Source: Pseudomonadota bacterium
Lineage (GTDB): Bacteria; Pseudomonadota; Alphaproteobacteria; Sphingomonadales; Sphingomonadaceae
Direction of reading: 5' to 3'
Assembly: GCA_023433445.1 (NCBI GenBank)
Contig: JAEZCS010000157.1
Coordinates: forward strand, 1-15,801
Length of the DNA stretch: 15,801 bases
Below, piece after piece: positions 1 through 6,496 of this stretch. Made by a program: the position numbers and the translations under genes. Below the pieces are notes generated by a model. That model saw only the letters and a program-made list of their open reading frames with translations, ran no database searches and was not told where the DNA came from. Within the stretch, counting starts at the first letter, position 1; each line of letters opens with the position of its first letter.

Positions 1-29
1 CCGGGGGGCTCCGCCAAGGCGGGATGGCC

Positions 30-830
30 TTAGCGGACGACCGCGCGAGTATAGAGATGCCAGGTGGCATATCCCAGGACCGGAAGCACGACGGCGAGCC
101 CGACAAGTCCCGGAAGCGCGCCCAGAATCAGCAACGCTACGACTATAAGCCCCCATGTCGCCACGGTGACGGGATTTTCCCGCGTGACCCGCACCGACGT
201 CCGCAGCGCGTTGCCCCAGCTCACTTGCCTGTCGATGATCATCGGGAAGGACACGACGCTGACCGCCAGTGTCACCATCGCGAAGCCAAGGCCCACAAGA
301 TTGCCGATGATGATCATCTGCCAGCCTTGGGCGGTCCCGAACACCGCGCTGATGAAGGCGCCGAGCGACGAAATCACTTCAGGCCCCAACCTGCCCACCG
401 TCGAATTATAGATGAACCACGCCGCGGCGAGCCACGCGAGGAACAGCAGGGCGGTGATGCTGGTCAAGTCGAACAGCGAAGGCGCGGACGGGCCGCGCAC
501 GACATCCAGGAAATGCCGCCAGCGCGAGTCAAGGCCATGCTCCCTGCGCCGGGCAAGCTCATAGAAGCCACTCGCCAAGGCAGGGCTGAACAGGACGGAT
601 CCGGCCAGAAGCGGGAACAGGAGGGGCAGGATCGATACACGGCTGGCGATCAGAATGGCGAACAGCACGACTATGGGATAGATCAACCCGATGAAGATCA
701 GGTCGCCGCGCTTTGCTTGAAAATCTTCCCAGCCCTGCCGCAGCGCAATTCGCAGATCTTCGAAGCCGATCCTGCGAGTTTCAAAATCTTCCCGGCCGCT
801 CGCCGCATCAGCCGAATGTGTGATCGCCAT
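30..830 (-). CDS. DUF2189 family integral membrane protein
   Basis: Encodes a 266-aa inner-membrane protein. Hydrophobic segments lie at about residues 44-64, 68-88, 121-141, 170-195 and 222-258, after a hydrophilic N-terminus of about 40 residues. The stretch SFPMIIDRQVSWGNAL, followed by RVTRENP (residues 194-220), is typical of DUF2189 proteins, whose biochemical role is unknown. An in-frame ATG at 857 would add nine residues, but the ATG at 830 is preferred because AAGGGAGA lies about 7 nt before it. It is divergent from katG, with 320 nt between the starts. Only 29 bases follow the stop before the window edge, so nothing can be said about a downstream partner. Family call is by recognition; function unknown. 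Confidence 0.87.
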   Translation of the reverse strand: MAITHSADAASGREDFETRRIGFEDLRIALRQGWEDFQAKRGDLIFIGLIYPIVVLFAILIASRVSILPLLFPLLAGSVLFSPALASGFYELARRREHGLDSRWRHFLDVVRGPSAPSLFDLTSITALLFLAWLAAAWFIYNSTVGRLGPEVISSLGAFISAVFGTAQGWQMIIIGNLVGLGFAMVTLAVSVVSFPMIIDRQVSWGNALRTSVRVTRENPVTVATWGLIVVALLILGALPGLVGLAVVLPVLGYATWHLYTRAVVR

Positions 831-1150
831 GGTCGCTCTCCCTTGCGAAATCACCATGACGGACGCTCAAGCTTCCTTACCCTCAGTCGGGACTGGTGAC
901 GGAGGCGGCCTGTTGACCTGCACGGCGCATCGTCTCGGCATGAGGAACGCCTCATGGCCTGTGGCCGCAGATTACACCAAAGCGTGATCGAGCGGAACCA
1001 AAAAGGCAGCCTTGAACCTTGCCGGACGTCATCCCATTGACGCGTCATTACTGATCGCTTTGCTCGATCACCCTGACCAATCTTAATCGCTTCCGTAACT
1101 AGCTCGCGAGGCCTAGCCTGCGCTCCTGTATTCAAGAGGAGAGCGCAATC
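831..1150. other. Intergenic region between DUF2189 gene and katG
   Basis: This 320-nt stretch is the longest in the window without a credible gene. A 94-codon open frame on the minus strand (851-1135) has no family resemblance and no good ribosome-binding site, so it is not called. Seen in the DNA: a 7-bp hairpin CATGAGG-AACG-CCTCATG at 939-956, a dyad TGATCG-N7-CGATCA at 1052-1070, a sigma70-like promoter candidate at 1060-1088, and the katG Shine-Dalgarno AAGAGGAG at about 1134-1141. No EcfG-type promoter was found on either strand. Confidence 0.7.
1052..1088 (+). promoter_or_regulatory. Candidate katG promoter with OxyR-like dyad
   Basis: A perfect inverted repeat TGATCG-N7-CGATCA occupies 1052-1070. 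It overlaps a candidate -35 element TTGCTC (1060-1065), placed 17 nt before a candidate -10 TTAATC (1083-1088). The dyad core ATCG-N7-CGAT resembles one half of an OxyR site (ATAG-N7-CTAT) with one mismatch per arm, and OxyR commonly activates katG in proteobacteria. A second dyad in the 7-nt OxyR phasing is not visible on either side, so OxyR is an inference and another LysR-type or dyad-binding regulator is possible. The predicted leader is about 55 nt. Confidence 0.4.
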
Positions 1151-3400
1151 ATGGACGCAAAAACTGGTGGAAGCCCGCTAGGCTGCCCGATGAAAGAACC
1201 AGCAGCGCTGCGATCATTGCTCGGACGCACGAATCGCGACTGGTGGCCAAATCAGCTGTCCCTCGAAATCCTTCATCAAAATGGCGCCCACGCCAACCCG
1301 ATGGGGGAGTCTTTCGACTATGCAAAGGAGTTCGCCAGTCTCGATCTGGAAGCGGTCAAGAAGGACCTCCACGCGCTGATGACTGACAGCCAGCCGTGGT
1401 GGCCAGCGGATTATGGGCATTACGGGCCCTTCTTCATCCGCATGGCCTGGCATAGCGCAGGCACCTACCGCACGGGCGATGGACGCGGCGGCGCGTCTTC
1501 GGGCGGGCAGCGTTTCGCGCCGCTCAACAGCTGGCCGGACAATGCCAATCTGGACAAGGCGCGCCGCTTGCTCTGGCCGATCAAGCAGAAATATGGCCGC
1601 AAGCTGTCATGGGCGGACCTGATGATCCTGACCGGCAATGTCGCCATCGAGTCCATGGGCGGCCCCATCTTCGGCTTCGGCGGCGGACGCGAAGATGTAT
1701 GGGAACCGGAAAAGGACATTTACTGGGGCACGGAAGAACAATGGGTCGGCCATGCCGACAACCAGACGCGCATTCAGCCTGACAAGGAAATGGCGCTGGA
1801 AGACCCGCTGGCCGCAATCCAGATGGGCCTCATCTACGTCAATCCCGAAGGGCCTGGCGGCAATCCGGACCCCTTGCAGTCGGCCCGCGACATTCGCGAA
1901 ACCTTTGCGCGCATGGGCATGAACGACGAAGAGACGCTGGCGCTGACGGCTGGTGGCCACACCTTCGGCAAGGCGCATGGCGCAGGCGATGCTTCAAAGG
2001 TCGGAGCCGAACCTGAAGGCGCGGACATCGCCCAGCAGGGCCTCGGCTGGCAAAGCGGCTTTGAAAGCGGCATTGGCGATCACACGATCACGAGCGGTAT
2101 CGAAGGCGCGTGGACACCAACGCCGATCCAGTGGGACATGAGCTTCTTCCACATGCTGCTCGACTACGACTATGAATTGGTGAAGAGTCCGGCGGGCGCG
2201 CATCAGTGGCAGCCCGTCAACCAGAAGCCGGAGGATATGGCGCCTGGCGCGCATAGCCCCGACAAGCGGCTGCCGACGATGATGACCACTGCGGACATGG
2301 CGTTCAGGGAAGACCCGGAATATCGCAAGATCGCCGAACGCTTCCGCAATGATCCCGATGCATTCGCGGACGCCTTTGCCCGTGCCTGGTTCAAGCTGTG
2401 CCACCGGGACATGGGACCAAAGAGCCGATATCTGGGAAGCGATGTTCCCGCCGAAGACCTGATCTGGCAGGATCCGATCCCCAAGGCTGACTATGCCCAA
2501 ATCGAGGAAGCCGATATCGCTGCCCTGAAGCAGGAGATCGCATCTTCTGGACTGACCGTGTCCGAACTCGTGCAGACGGCATGGGCGTCGGCATCCACTT
2601 TCCGCGGATCGGACAAGCGCGGCGGTGCCAATGGTGGGCGAATCCGCCTTGCCCCTCAGAAGGATTGGGAGGTGAACCAGCCCGACCAACTGGCCCGCGT
2701 TCTTGACGTGCTCGAAGGTATCAAGGTCAGGTTCGATGGCGCGGCATCCGGAGGCAAGAAAGTGAGCATCGCAGACCTTGTCGTGCTGGGCGGAAGTGTC
2801 GGCATCGAACGGGCGGCCAAGGACGCAGGCCATGATGTGACCGTGCCGTTCACACCGGGCCGCACCGACGCGTCGCAGGAACAGACCGACATCGATGGCT
2901 TTGCCGTGCTCGAGCCGAAGGTAGACGGGTTCCGCAACTATCTACCGGTCAGCTACCGCGTGCCGGTGGAGGAACTGCTGATTGATCGTGCCAGCCTGCT
3001 GCGGCTCAGCGCGCCGCAGATGACGGTTCTGGTCGGCGGGTTGCGCGTACTGGGGGCAAACCATAGCGGATCAAGGCATGGTGTGCTTACTGACCGTCCC
3101 GGCCAGCTGACCAACGACTTTTTCGTCAACCTGCTCGACATGGGCACGGCGTGGAAGGCGGAAAGCGACAAGGGCGATGTGATCATCGGCACCTGCCGCG
3201 CCTCTGGCGAACAGAAGTGGACGGGCACGCGCATCGACCTGGTCTTCGGATCCAACTCACAGCTGCGGGCGCTGTCCGAAGTCTATGCTTCCGCCGACGC
3301 AGGCCGGAAGTTCGTTGATGACTTCATCCATGCCTGGGTCAAGGTGATGGACGCCGATCGCTTCGACCTTGGCCGGTCGGGACTGACGGCCAGCGCCTGA
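1151..3400 (+). CDS. katG: Catalase-peroxidase KatG
   Basis: Bifunctional heme b enzyme that disproportionates hydrogen peroxide and oxidises peroxidatic donors in the cytoplasm. It is 749 aa, normal length, with the usual duplicated two-domain layout. Distal catalytic residues are R97, W100 and H101 in RMAWHSAGTYR. The catalase-specific covalent triad W100-Y229-M255 is intact (Y229 in GLIYVNPEG, M255 in ARMGMNDEE). The proximal heme ligand is H270 in AGGHTFGKAHG. The C-terminal domain begins near residue 430 and is complete. The start at 1151 is supported by AAGAGGAG about 10 nt upstream. It is monocistronic: a hairpin follows the stop and the next gene is convergent. Peroxide-responsive control is likely from the upstream dyad. 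No truncation or missing key residue is seen. Confidence 0.98.
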   Translation: MDAKTGGSPLGCPMKEPAALRSLLGRTNRDWWPNQLSLEILHQNGAHANPMGESFDYAKEFASLDLEAVKKDLHALMTDSQPWWPADYGHYGPFFIRMAWHSAGTYRTGDGRGGASSGGQRFAPLNSWPDNANLDKARRLLWPIKQKYGRKLSWADLMILTGNVAIESMGGPIFGFGGGREDVWEPEKDIYWGTEEQWVGHADNQTRIQPDKEMALEDPLAAIQMGLIYVNPEGPGGNPDPLQSARDIRETFARMGMNDEETLALTAGGHTFGKAHGAGDASKVGAEPEGADIAQQGLGWQSGFESGIGDHTITSGIEGAWTPTPIQWDMSFFHMLLDYDYELVKSPAGAHQWQPVNQKPEDMAPGAHSPDKRLPTMMTTADMAFREDPEYRKIAERFRNDPDAFADAFARAWFKLCHRDMGPKSRYLGSDVPAEDLIWQDPIPKADYAQIEEADIAALKQEIASSGLTVSELVQTAWASASTFRGSDKRGGANGGRIRLAPQKDWEVNQPDQLARVLDVLEGIKVRFDGAASGGKKVSIADLVVLGGSVGIERAAKDAGHDVTVPFTPGRTDASQEQTDIDGFAVLEPKVDGFRNYLPVSYRVPVEELLIDRASLLRLSAPQMTVLVGGLRVLGANHSGSRHGVLTDRPGQLTNDFFVNLLDMGTAWKAESDKGDVIIGTCRASGEQKWTGTRIDLVFGSNSQLRALSEVYASADAGRKFVDDFIHAWVKVMDADRFDLGRSGLTASA

Positions 3401-3408
3401 ACCATGAA

Positions 3409-3443
3409 GCCGCCGCAGTCTTCCCAAAGGGACCTGCGGCGGC
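3409..3443. terminator. Bidirectional hairpin between katG and convergent gene
   Basis: A perfect 10-bp stem GCCGCCGCAG (3409-3418) / CTGCGGCGGC (3434-3443) encloses a 15-nt loop that contains a nested TCCC-AAA-GGGA helix. It starts 8 nt after the katG stop and lies just beyond the stop of the convergent gene at 3458. There is no strong T-tract on either side, so it may act as a weak intrinsic terminator, a 3' end stabiliser, or a transcriptional bumper between the two convergent genes. Confidence 0.65.
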
Positions 3444-3457
3444 GACTAGCCGTCCGG

Positions 3458-4075
3458 TCAATGAAAATCGCGGCGGCCATAGTCCGTTTCGCCGAACCGG
3501 CTCGGTCGAGCCATCTGCGACATGCCGTTGGGCTCCCCAGGCTCATGCACCAGTTCCTCGAACAGGGCGCGATAATGGATCATCGCCTGGCGCAGATCTT
3601 CCGTATCGGCCTCGCCGCGCGCATGACGGATCGCGATCTCATGCGCTGAACGATAATTTTGCACCACCTCGGGATGATCCACCGACAGATCAGCCGACCG
3701 CCGGTCAAAGTCGGCAATCGGATAGCCGCGCGCCTCCATGACCTCCGTCAGCAGCACGTCAGCGCGCGACACCGCGCCTTGCGGATCATCGACAAACTGG
3801 TTTTGCGTCTTCATCCAGCCATCGTTGAACATGTCGATATGCTGCGGGGACAGGCGGCGGAGCGAAAAGCTCGCAACACGCTTCTCCCTCTCCTGCAACT
3901 CTGCTTCGGCTCTGCGCGCGCTTCCCGCATCCTCGACGGTGCGCGCATATTCGGACCCGAATTTTGACCGCAGATTGGCGCGCTGCCTGTTGCGCATGAT
4001 CAACATGGCTATTCCGGCCAGCAGAACGAGGACGACCAGTCCCAAGCCGATTTCCAGCGGAGTGAGCGTCACCAT
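3458..4075 (-). CDS. Membrane-anchored conserved protein of unknown function
   Basis: A 205-aa protein with one N-terminal membrane helix (about residues 7-27, LEIGLGLVVLVLLAGIAMLI), followed by a basic stop and a charged helical stretch (30-68) that could form a coiled coil. The rest is a soluble domain containing RRLSPQHIDMFNDGW (73-87), RADVLLTEVMEARGYP (104-119) and DLSVDHPEVVQNYRSAH (129-145). I recognise this only as a widespread uncharacterised protein type and assign no function. AAGGAGAT sits just before the ATG at 4075. A GGAAC-N16-GGTT element 58 nt upstream suggests transcription by the general-stress sigma factor EcfG. It is divergent from the hydrolase at 4249 and convergent with katG. 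Confidence 0.85.
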   Translation of the reverse strand: MVTLTPLEIGLGLVVLVLLAGIAMLIMRNRQRANLRSKFGSEYARTVEDAGSARRAEAELQEREKRVASFSLRRLSPQHIDMFNDGWMKTQNQFVDDPQGAVSRADVLLTEVMEARGYPIADFDRRSADLSVDHPEVVQNYRSAHEIAIRHARGEADTEDLRQAMIHYRALFEELVHEPGEPNGMSQMARPSRFGETDYGRRDFH

Positions 4076-4133
4076 GACATCTCCTTGGCCTCTTTGTCAG
4101 GCCGATTATGGCGCCCGCCGCTCTACGCTGTTT

Positions 4134-4158
4134 AACCGGGATGAGCCGCCATGGTTCC
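4134..4158 (-). promoter_or_regulatory. EcfG-type stress promoter for gene 3458-4075
   Basis: Read on the minus strand, GGAAC (4158-4154) is followed after exactly 16 nt by GGTT (4137-4134). The alphaproteobacterial EcfG/SigT consensus is GGAAC-N16/17-CGTT, so the -35 is perfect and the -10 differs only in its first base. It lies 58 nt before the start codon at 4075. A second element of the same form points the other way at 4193-4217. Confidence 0.65.
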
Positions 4159-4192
4159 TCAATCTGCCGCAGAGCAGATCGATGGAGCGCAG

Positions 4193-4217
4193 GGAACGAT
4201 ACGCCCCGCCACTGGTT
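4193..4217 (+). promoter_or_regulatory. EcfG-type stress promoter for the alpha/beta hydrolase
   Basis: GGAAC (4193-4197), 16-nt spacer, GGTT (4214-4217). The -35 matches the EcfG consensus fully and the -10 differs by one base. It ends 31 nt before the ATG at 4249, leaving room for the AGAAGGA ribosome-binding site at 4234-4240. It forms a divergent pair with the element at 4134-4158, with 34 nt between the two -35 motifs. Confidence 0.68.
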
Positions 4218-4248
4218 GCGGTCACTTCCTGATAGAAGGATCGGCTTC

Positions 4249-5067
4249 ATGCATATCGAAACCTCTGAAGGTCATGTCGTCCATGTGAAGGACATGGGAT
4301 CAGGCCACCCGGTAATCCTGATCCACGGCTGGCCGCTGACCGGTGACATGTGGGAATATCAGACGCTGGCGCTACTGGAAGCAGGCTATCGCGTGATCAC
4401 CTATGACCGTCGTGGTTTCGGACAGTCCGGGCATCCTGCGGACGGCTACAATTATGATGTTTTTGCTGCCGACCTTTCCGCCGTCATCGACAAGGTAGGC
4501 GCACCCAAGGTGTCGCTCGTCGGCTTCTCCATGGGCGGTGGGGAAATCGCCCGATATCTGTCGCGCTATGGATCGTCGAAAGTCGACCGGGTTGCCCTGA
4601 TCAGTTCGGTCGTTCCTTACATGCTGAAAGATGACGGCAATCCCGACGGCGTCGATGACTCTGTGTTCGACCAATTGCAGGCCCAGGTCCGGGAGGACCG
4701 CTTCGCTTTCCTGCAAAGTTTCGCCAAGACTTTCTACGGCATCGGCCTCGTGGCTAAGCCGGTCAGCAATGGGCTGCTCGACTGGACCTTTGCGCTGGCG
4801 ATCATGGCGAGCCCCAAGGCGACGATCGATTGCATCAATGCTTTCGGCCGCACTGACTTCCGCCCTGACCTTCGCGCATTCGATATTCCAACGCTCGTCG
4901 TCCATGGGACAAGCGACAAGACGGTACCGATCGACCCCACCGGGCGAGCGGCAGCGGCTGCCATTCCGGGGGCACGGCTGATCGAATATGAGGGCGAGCC
5001 GCACGGCCTGTTCGCGACCACGCCGGATCGTTTGAACGCCGATCTGATCGACTTCCTCGCCCGTTGA
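4249..5067 (+). CDS. Alpha/beta hydrolase, non-heme haloperoxidase type
   Basis: A 272-aa cytoplasmic alpha/beta hydrolase-fold protein resembling the cofactor-free chloroperoxidase/perhydrolase and esterase group. The oxyanion region is HGWPL (26-30). The nucleophile elbow GFSMGGG places Ser94, the acid is Asp223 in HGTSDKTVP, and the catalytic His is H252 in GEPHGLF, so the triad is complete and length is normal. The open frame extends 47 codons upstream, but the ATG at 4249 is preferred: the family begins here and AGAAGGA precedes it by 8 nt. The natural substrate cannot be read from the sequence. An EcfG-type promoter 31 nt upstream suggests general-stress induction, and a strong terminator follows, so it is probably monocistronic. 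Confidence 0.92.
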   Translation: MHIETSEGHVVHVKDMGSGHPVILIHGWPLTGDMWEYQTLALLEAGYRVITYDRRGFGQSGHPADGYNYDVFAADLSAVIDKVGAPKVSLVGFSMGGGEIARYLSRYGSSKVDRVALISSVVPYMLKDDGNPDGVDDSVFDQLQAQVREDRFAFLQSFAKTFYGIGLVAKPVSNGLLDWTFALAIMASPKATIDCINAFGRTDFRPDLRAFDIPTLVVHGTSDKTVPIDPTGRAAAAAIPGARLIEYEGEPHGLFATTPDRLNADLIDFLAR

Positions 5068-5069
5068 AC

Positions 5070-5111
5070 AAGCCATGCCCCGACGTGGAACTCACGGGCG
5101 GGGCATGGCTT
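5070..5111 (+). terminator. Rho-independent terminator after the hydrolase
   Basis: A perfect 13-bp inverted repeat, AAGCCATGCCCCG (5070-5082) and CGGGGCATGGCTT (5099-5111), has a 16-nt loop and is followed by a further T before ACC. It begins 2 nt after the hydrolase stop codon. The T-tract is short, but stem length and perfect pairing make it a convincing terminator. It also lies directly before the start of the next small gene. Confidence 0.82.
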
Positions 5112-5119
5112 TACCATGC

Positions 5120-5410
5120 ATGATAAAGGCCAACCCTTTCAGCCTCATGATCGACAGCTGGCAGCTTGGCGTTGAGGCGTGGATGGTGATCGCCCTGCGG
5201 ATACCCAGGCTGCTCGCCGGCAATCCCGCCGCAGCGCGGGAGGCCCAGTTGATGGTCGCCGAGAAGATCGAGGCGGTCGGCGCACTCCAATGGAGAGCCG
5301 TGACAGGTACGCTCGGCTCCAATCCAGATGCTGCCATGCGCAATTCCATCGCCCATTATCGCAAGGCTGTGGCCCGCAATCAGCGACGGCTCTCGCGGCG
5401 CAGAAAATGA
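5120..5410 (+). CDS. Small helical hypothetical protein upstream of AlkB
   Basis: About 96 aa if started at the ATG at 5120. Composition is helical and amphipathic (SWQLGVEAWMVIALRIPRL, then REAQLMVAEKIEAV) with a very basic C-terminus ending in RRLSRRRK. It loosely recalls phasin-like helical proteins, but no family is assigned. The open frame extends to 5075, but that start lies inside the terminator hairpin. ATGs at 5120 and 5147 are both possible and neither has a good Shine-Dalgarno, so the start is uncertain. Its stop overlaps the alkB-like start (ATGA, 5407-5410), implying translational coupling to the dioxygenase. Confidence 0.7.
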   Translation: MIKANPFSLMIDSWQLGVEAWMVIALRIPRLLAGNPAAAREAQLMVAEKIEAVGALQWRAVTGTLGSNPDAAMRNSIAHYRKAVARNQRRLSRRRK

Positions 5411-5991
5411 CGCGGGCCAGCCTGTTCGACACGCCTCTCATTCCCGGCCTCGATTACCGCGAGGACGTGCTCGACCCCGACGAAGAGTCGATGCTCATCG
5501 CCGAGATCGATGCGTTGCCGCTGACGCCCTTCCGCTTTCAGGGATGGACCGGGAAAAGGCTGACCCTGTCGCTCGGCTGGACCTATGATTTTGAGAACGG
5601 CCAATTCGGCCCGAGCGAACCGATCCCGCCCTGGCTTCAGCCGATCAAGGCGCGGGCAGCATCCTTCGCGGGCGTAGCGGATGCCGAACTCGTCCAGGCA
5701 TTGTTGATCCGCTACGACCCGGGCGCAGGCATAGGCTGGCACAGGGACCGCCCGGTCTTCGATCATGTTGTCGGCATTTCCCTGGGCAGCCCCACCACAT
5801 TGCGCTTCCGCCGGCGGACGGAGAAAGGCTTTGACCGCGTGTCCATCCCTGTGGCACCTCGATCCATCTATCATCTCTCCGGCGAGGCCCGGCATCAGTG
5901 GGAGCACAGCATCGCGGGCATGGACACGCGCCGCTGGTCGATCACCTTCCGATCGCTCGCCACGAACGGCCCCAAAGCAGCACGCAGCTGA
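5407..5991 (+). CDS. AlkB-like Fe(II)/2-oxoglutarate-dependent dioxygenase
   Basis: A 194-aa member of the AlkB family, which removes alkyl groups from DNA or RNA bases by oxidative dealkylation using Fe(II), O2 and 2-oxoglutarate. The iron triad is visible as H112 and D114 in GWHRDRPVFD, with H167 in QWEHSI. The 2-oxoglutarate-binding RxxxxxR motif is R176-R182 in RWSITFR. The substrate-side segment LIRYDPGAGIG (100-110) precedes the HxD. The open frame continues further upstream, but the ATG at 5407 overlaps the preceding stop by 4 nt (ATGA) and fits the family N-terminus. It is translationally coupled to the small upstream gene. Substrate (DNA, RNA or other) cannot be told from sequence, so no symbol is given. 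Confidence 0.93.
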   Translation: MTRASLFDTPLIPGLDYREDVLDPDEESMLIAEIDALPLTPFRFQGWTGKRLTLSLGWTYDFENGQFGPSEPIPPWLQPIKARAASFAGVADAELVQALLIRYDPGAGIGWHRDRPVFDHVVGISLGSPTTLRFRRRTEKGFDRVSIPVAPRSIYHLSGEARHQWEHSIAGMDTRRWSITFRSLATNGPKAARS

Positions 5992-6058
5992 CACCTTGTT
6001 CTCCGCGATCGCCTACCCATATCGCAGTCATCGTCAACAACGGAAAGGAGGTGGTCTG

Positions 6059-6133
6059 ATGTCTCATTGTCTTATGCCGATCACGGCAGAAATGAAGAGC
6101 CTGACCTCCGCCGCGGGGGTCCGCCTCTTCTGA
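6059..6133 (+). CDS. 24-aa micro-ORF with strong ribosome-binding site
   Basis: A short reading frame from ATG 6059 to TGA 6133 encodes 24 residues starting MSHCLMPITAEMK and ending GVRLF. It is preceded by AAAGGAGGT at 6044-6052, an almost complete anti-16S match with 6-nt spacing, far better than most start sites in this window. A canonical terminator follows 24 nt after the stop. No signal peptide or membrane helix is present, and I recognise no family. It could be a genuine small protein, a leader peptide without a downstream gene, or the coding part of a dual-function small RNA. A weak promoter candidate, TTGTTC (5996-6001) N17 ATATCG, lies upstream. Confidence 0.55.
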   Translation: MSHCLMPITAEMKSLTSAAGVRLF

Positions 6134-6157
6134 GCGCGTCCAATCGGCTGACAATGG

Positions 6158-6190
6158 AAAGGCCGTCCGGAACCACCGGGCGGCCTTTTT
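6158..6190 (+). terminator. Strong rho-independent terminator
   Basis: AAAGGCCGTCCGG (6158-6170) pairs with CCGGGCGGCCTTT (6176-6188) as a 13-bp stem with a single T-G wobble and an AACCA loop, ending in TTTTT (6186-6190). This is the most canonical intrinsic terminator in the window. It closes the unit containing the 24-aa ORF. On the minus strand it also follows the 62-aa gene that stops at 6205, so it may work in both directions. Confidence 0.9.
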
Positions 6191-6204
6191 GATGTGCGCG
6201 GCTT

Positions 6205-6393
6205 CTAAAAGCCTTCCGACCCCTTATGGTCGCCAAATCCGGCCGAGCGCAGTTCGTCCCGATCCTCCTTCGCCTTCTCCTGCGCGTCGGCAATCTGCTC
6301 CCGCTCCCTATCCGTTGGCATCTGCGGCTTGGGCGATGCTTTCTTGACGATCTCGGTCTCGTTGGTCGGGCGCTCGTTACGGTCTTGATCCAC
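6205..6393 (-). CDS. 62-aa hydrophilic protein, GTG start, EcfG-controlled
   Basis: The open frame runs back to an ATG at 6498, but that overlaps the xthA start. A GTG at 6391-6393 is preceded by AAGGAG (6402-6407) with 8-nt spacing, and a consensus EcfG promoter ends 31 nt upstream of it. This start gives a 62-residue protein beginning (M)DQDRNERPTNETEIVKK. It is highly charged, rich in E, D, K and R, with no hydrophobic segment or cysteine, and is probably a disordered or helical soluble protein. No family is recognised. Small hydrophilic proteins are common among general-stress genes, which fits the promoter. It is divergent from xthA. Confidence 0.68.
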   Translation of the reverse strand: MDQDRNERPTNETEIVKKASPKPQMPTDREREQIADAQEKAKEDRDELRSAGFGDHKGSEGF

Positions 6394-6424
6394 GACATTC
6401 GCTCCTTGGATATTCTGGCGAAAG

Positions 6425-6449
6425 AACGGGTCGGCGACGGCAGCGTTCC
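6425..6449 (-). promoter_or_regulatory. Consensus EcfG general-stress promoter
   Basis: On the minus strand GGAAC (6449-6445) is followed after 16 nt by CGTT (6428-6425), an exact match to the alphaproteobacterial EcfG consensus GGAAC-N16/17-CGTT. It ends 31 nt before the GTG start of the 62-aa gene, the same distance as for the hydrolase promoter at 4193-4217. It lies in the 103-nt gap shared with divergent xthA, so it could also affect xthA indirectly. Confidence 0.78.
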
Positions 6450-6496
6450 TGCACTTGGCGAACCAATTGAGCCGCAGAGCGTCTTGATAAGCAGAC

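Noticed and set aside
11..22. CCGCC-AA-GGCGG inverted repeat after the DUF2189 stop
   Set aside because: The loop is only 2 nt, and the window edge removes any T-tract, so a terminator cannot be supported.
24..899. Long plus-strand open frame opposite the DUF2189 gene
   Set aside because: It is rich in R, H, Q and D with no family resemblance, and lies fully antisense to a well-supported membrane protein; a high-GC shadow.
939..956. 7-bp hairpin CATGAGG-AACG-CCTCATG
   Set aside because: No T-tract and no gene ending nearby; function cannot be argued, so it is only mentioned within the intergenic entry.
851..1135. 94-codon minus-strand open frame upstream of the DUF2189 gene
   Set aside because: No recognisable domain, no good ribosome site, and it covers the katG promoter dyad; composition looks non-coding.
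1994..2833. 279-codon minus-strand open frame inside katG
   Set aside because: Entirely antisense to conserved katG sequence, with shadow-like composition.
5087..5111. GGAAC followed after 16 nt by GCTT, a possible EcfG promoter for the pre-alkB gene
   Set aside because: The -10 lacks GTT, and the motif is buried in a perfect terminator hairpin.
6081..6398. 105-codon minus-strand frame starting near the same ribosome site as the 62-aa gene
   Set aside because: Its product is an arginine-rich shadow reading through a strong terminator, and the ribosome-site spacing is only 3 nt, whereas the GTG frame has 8 nt.
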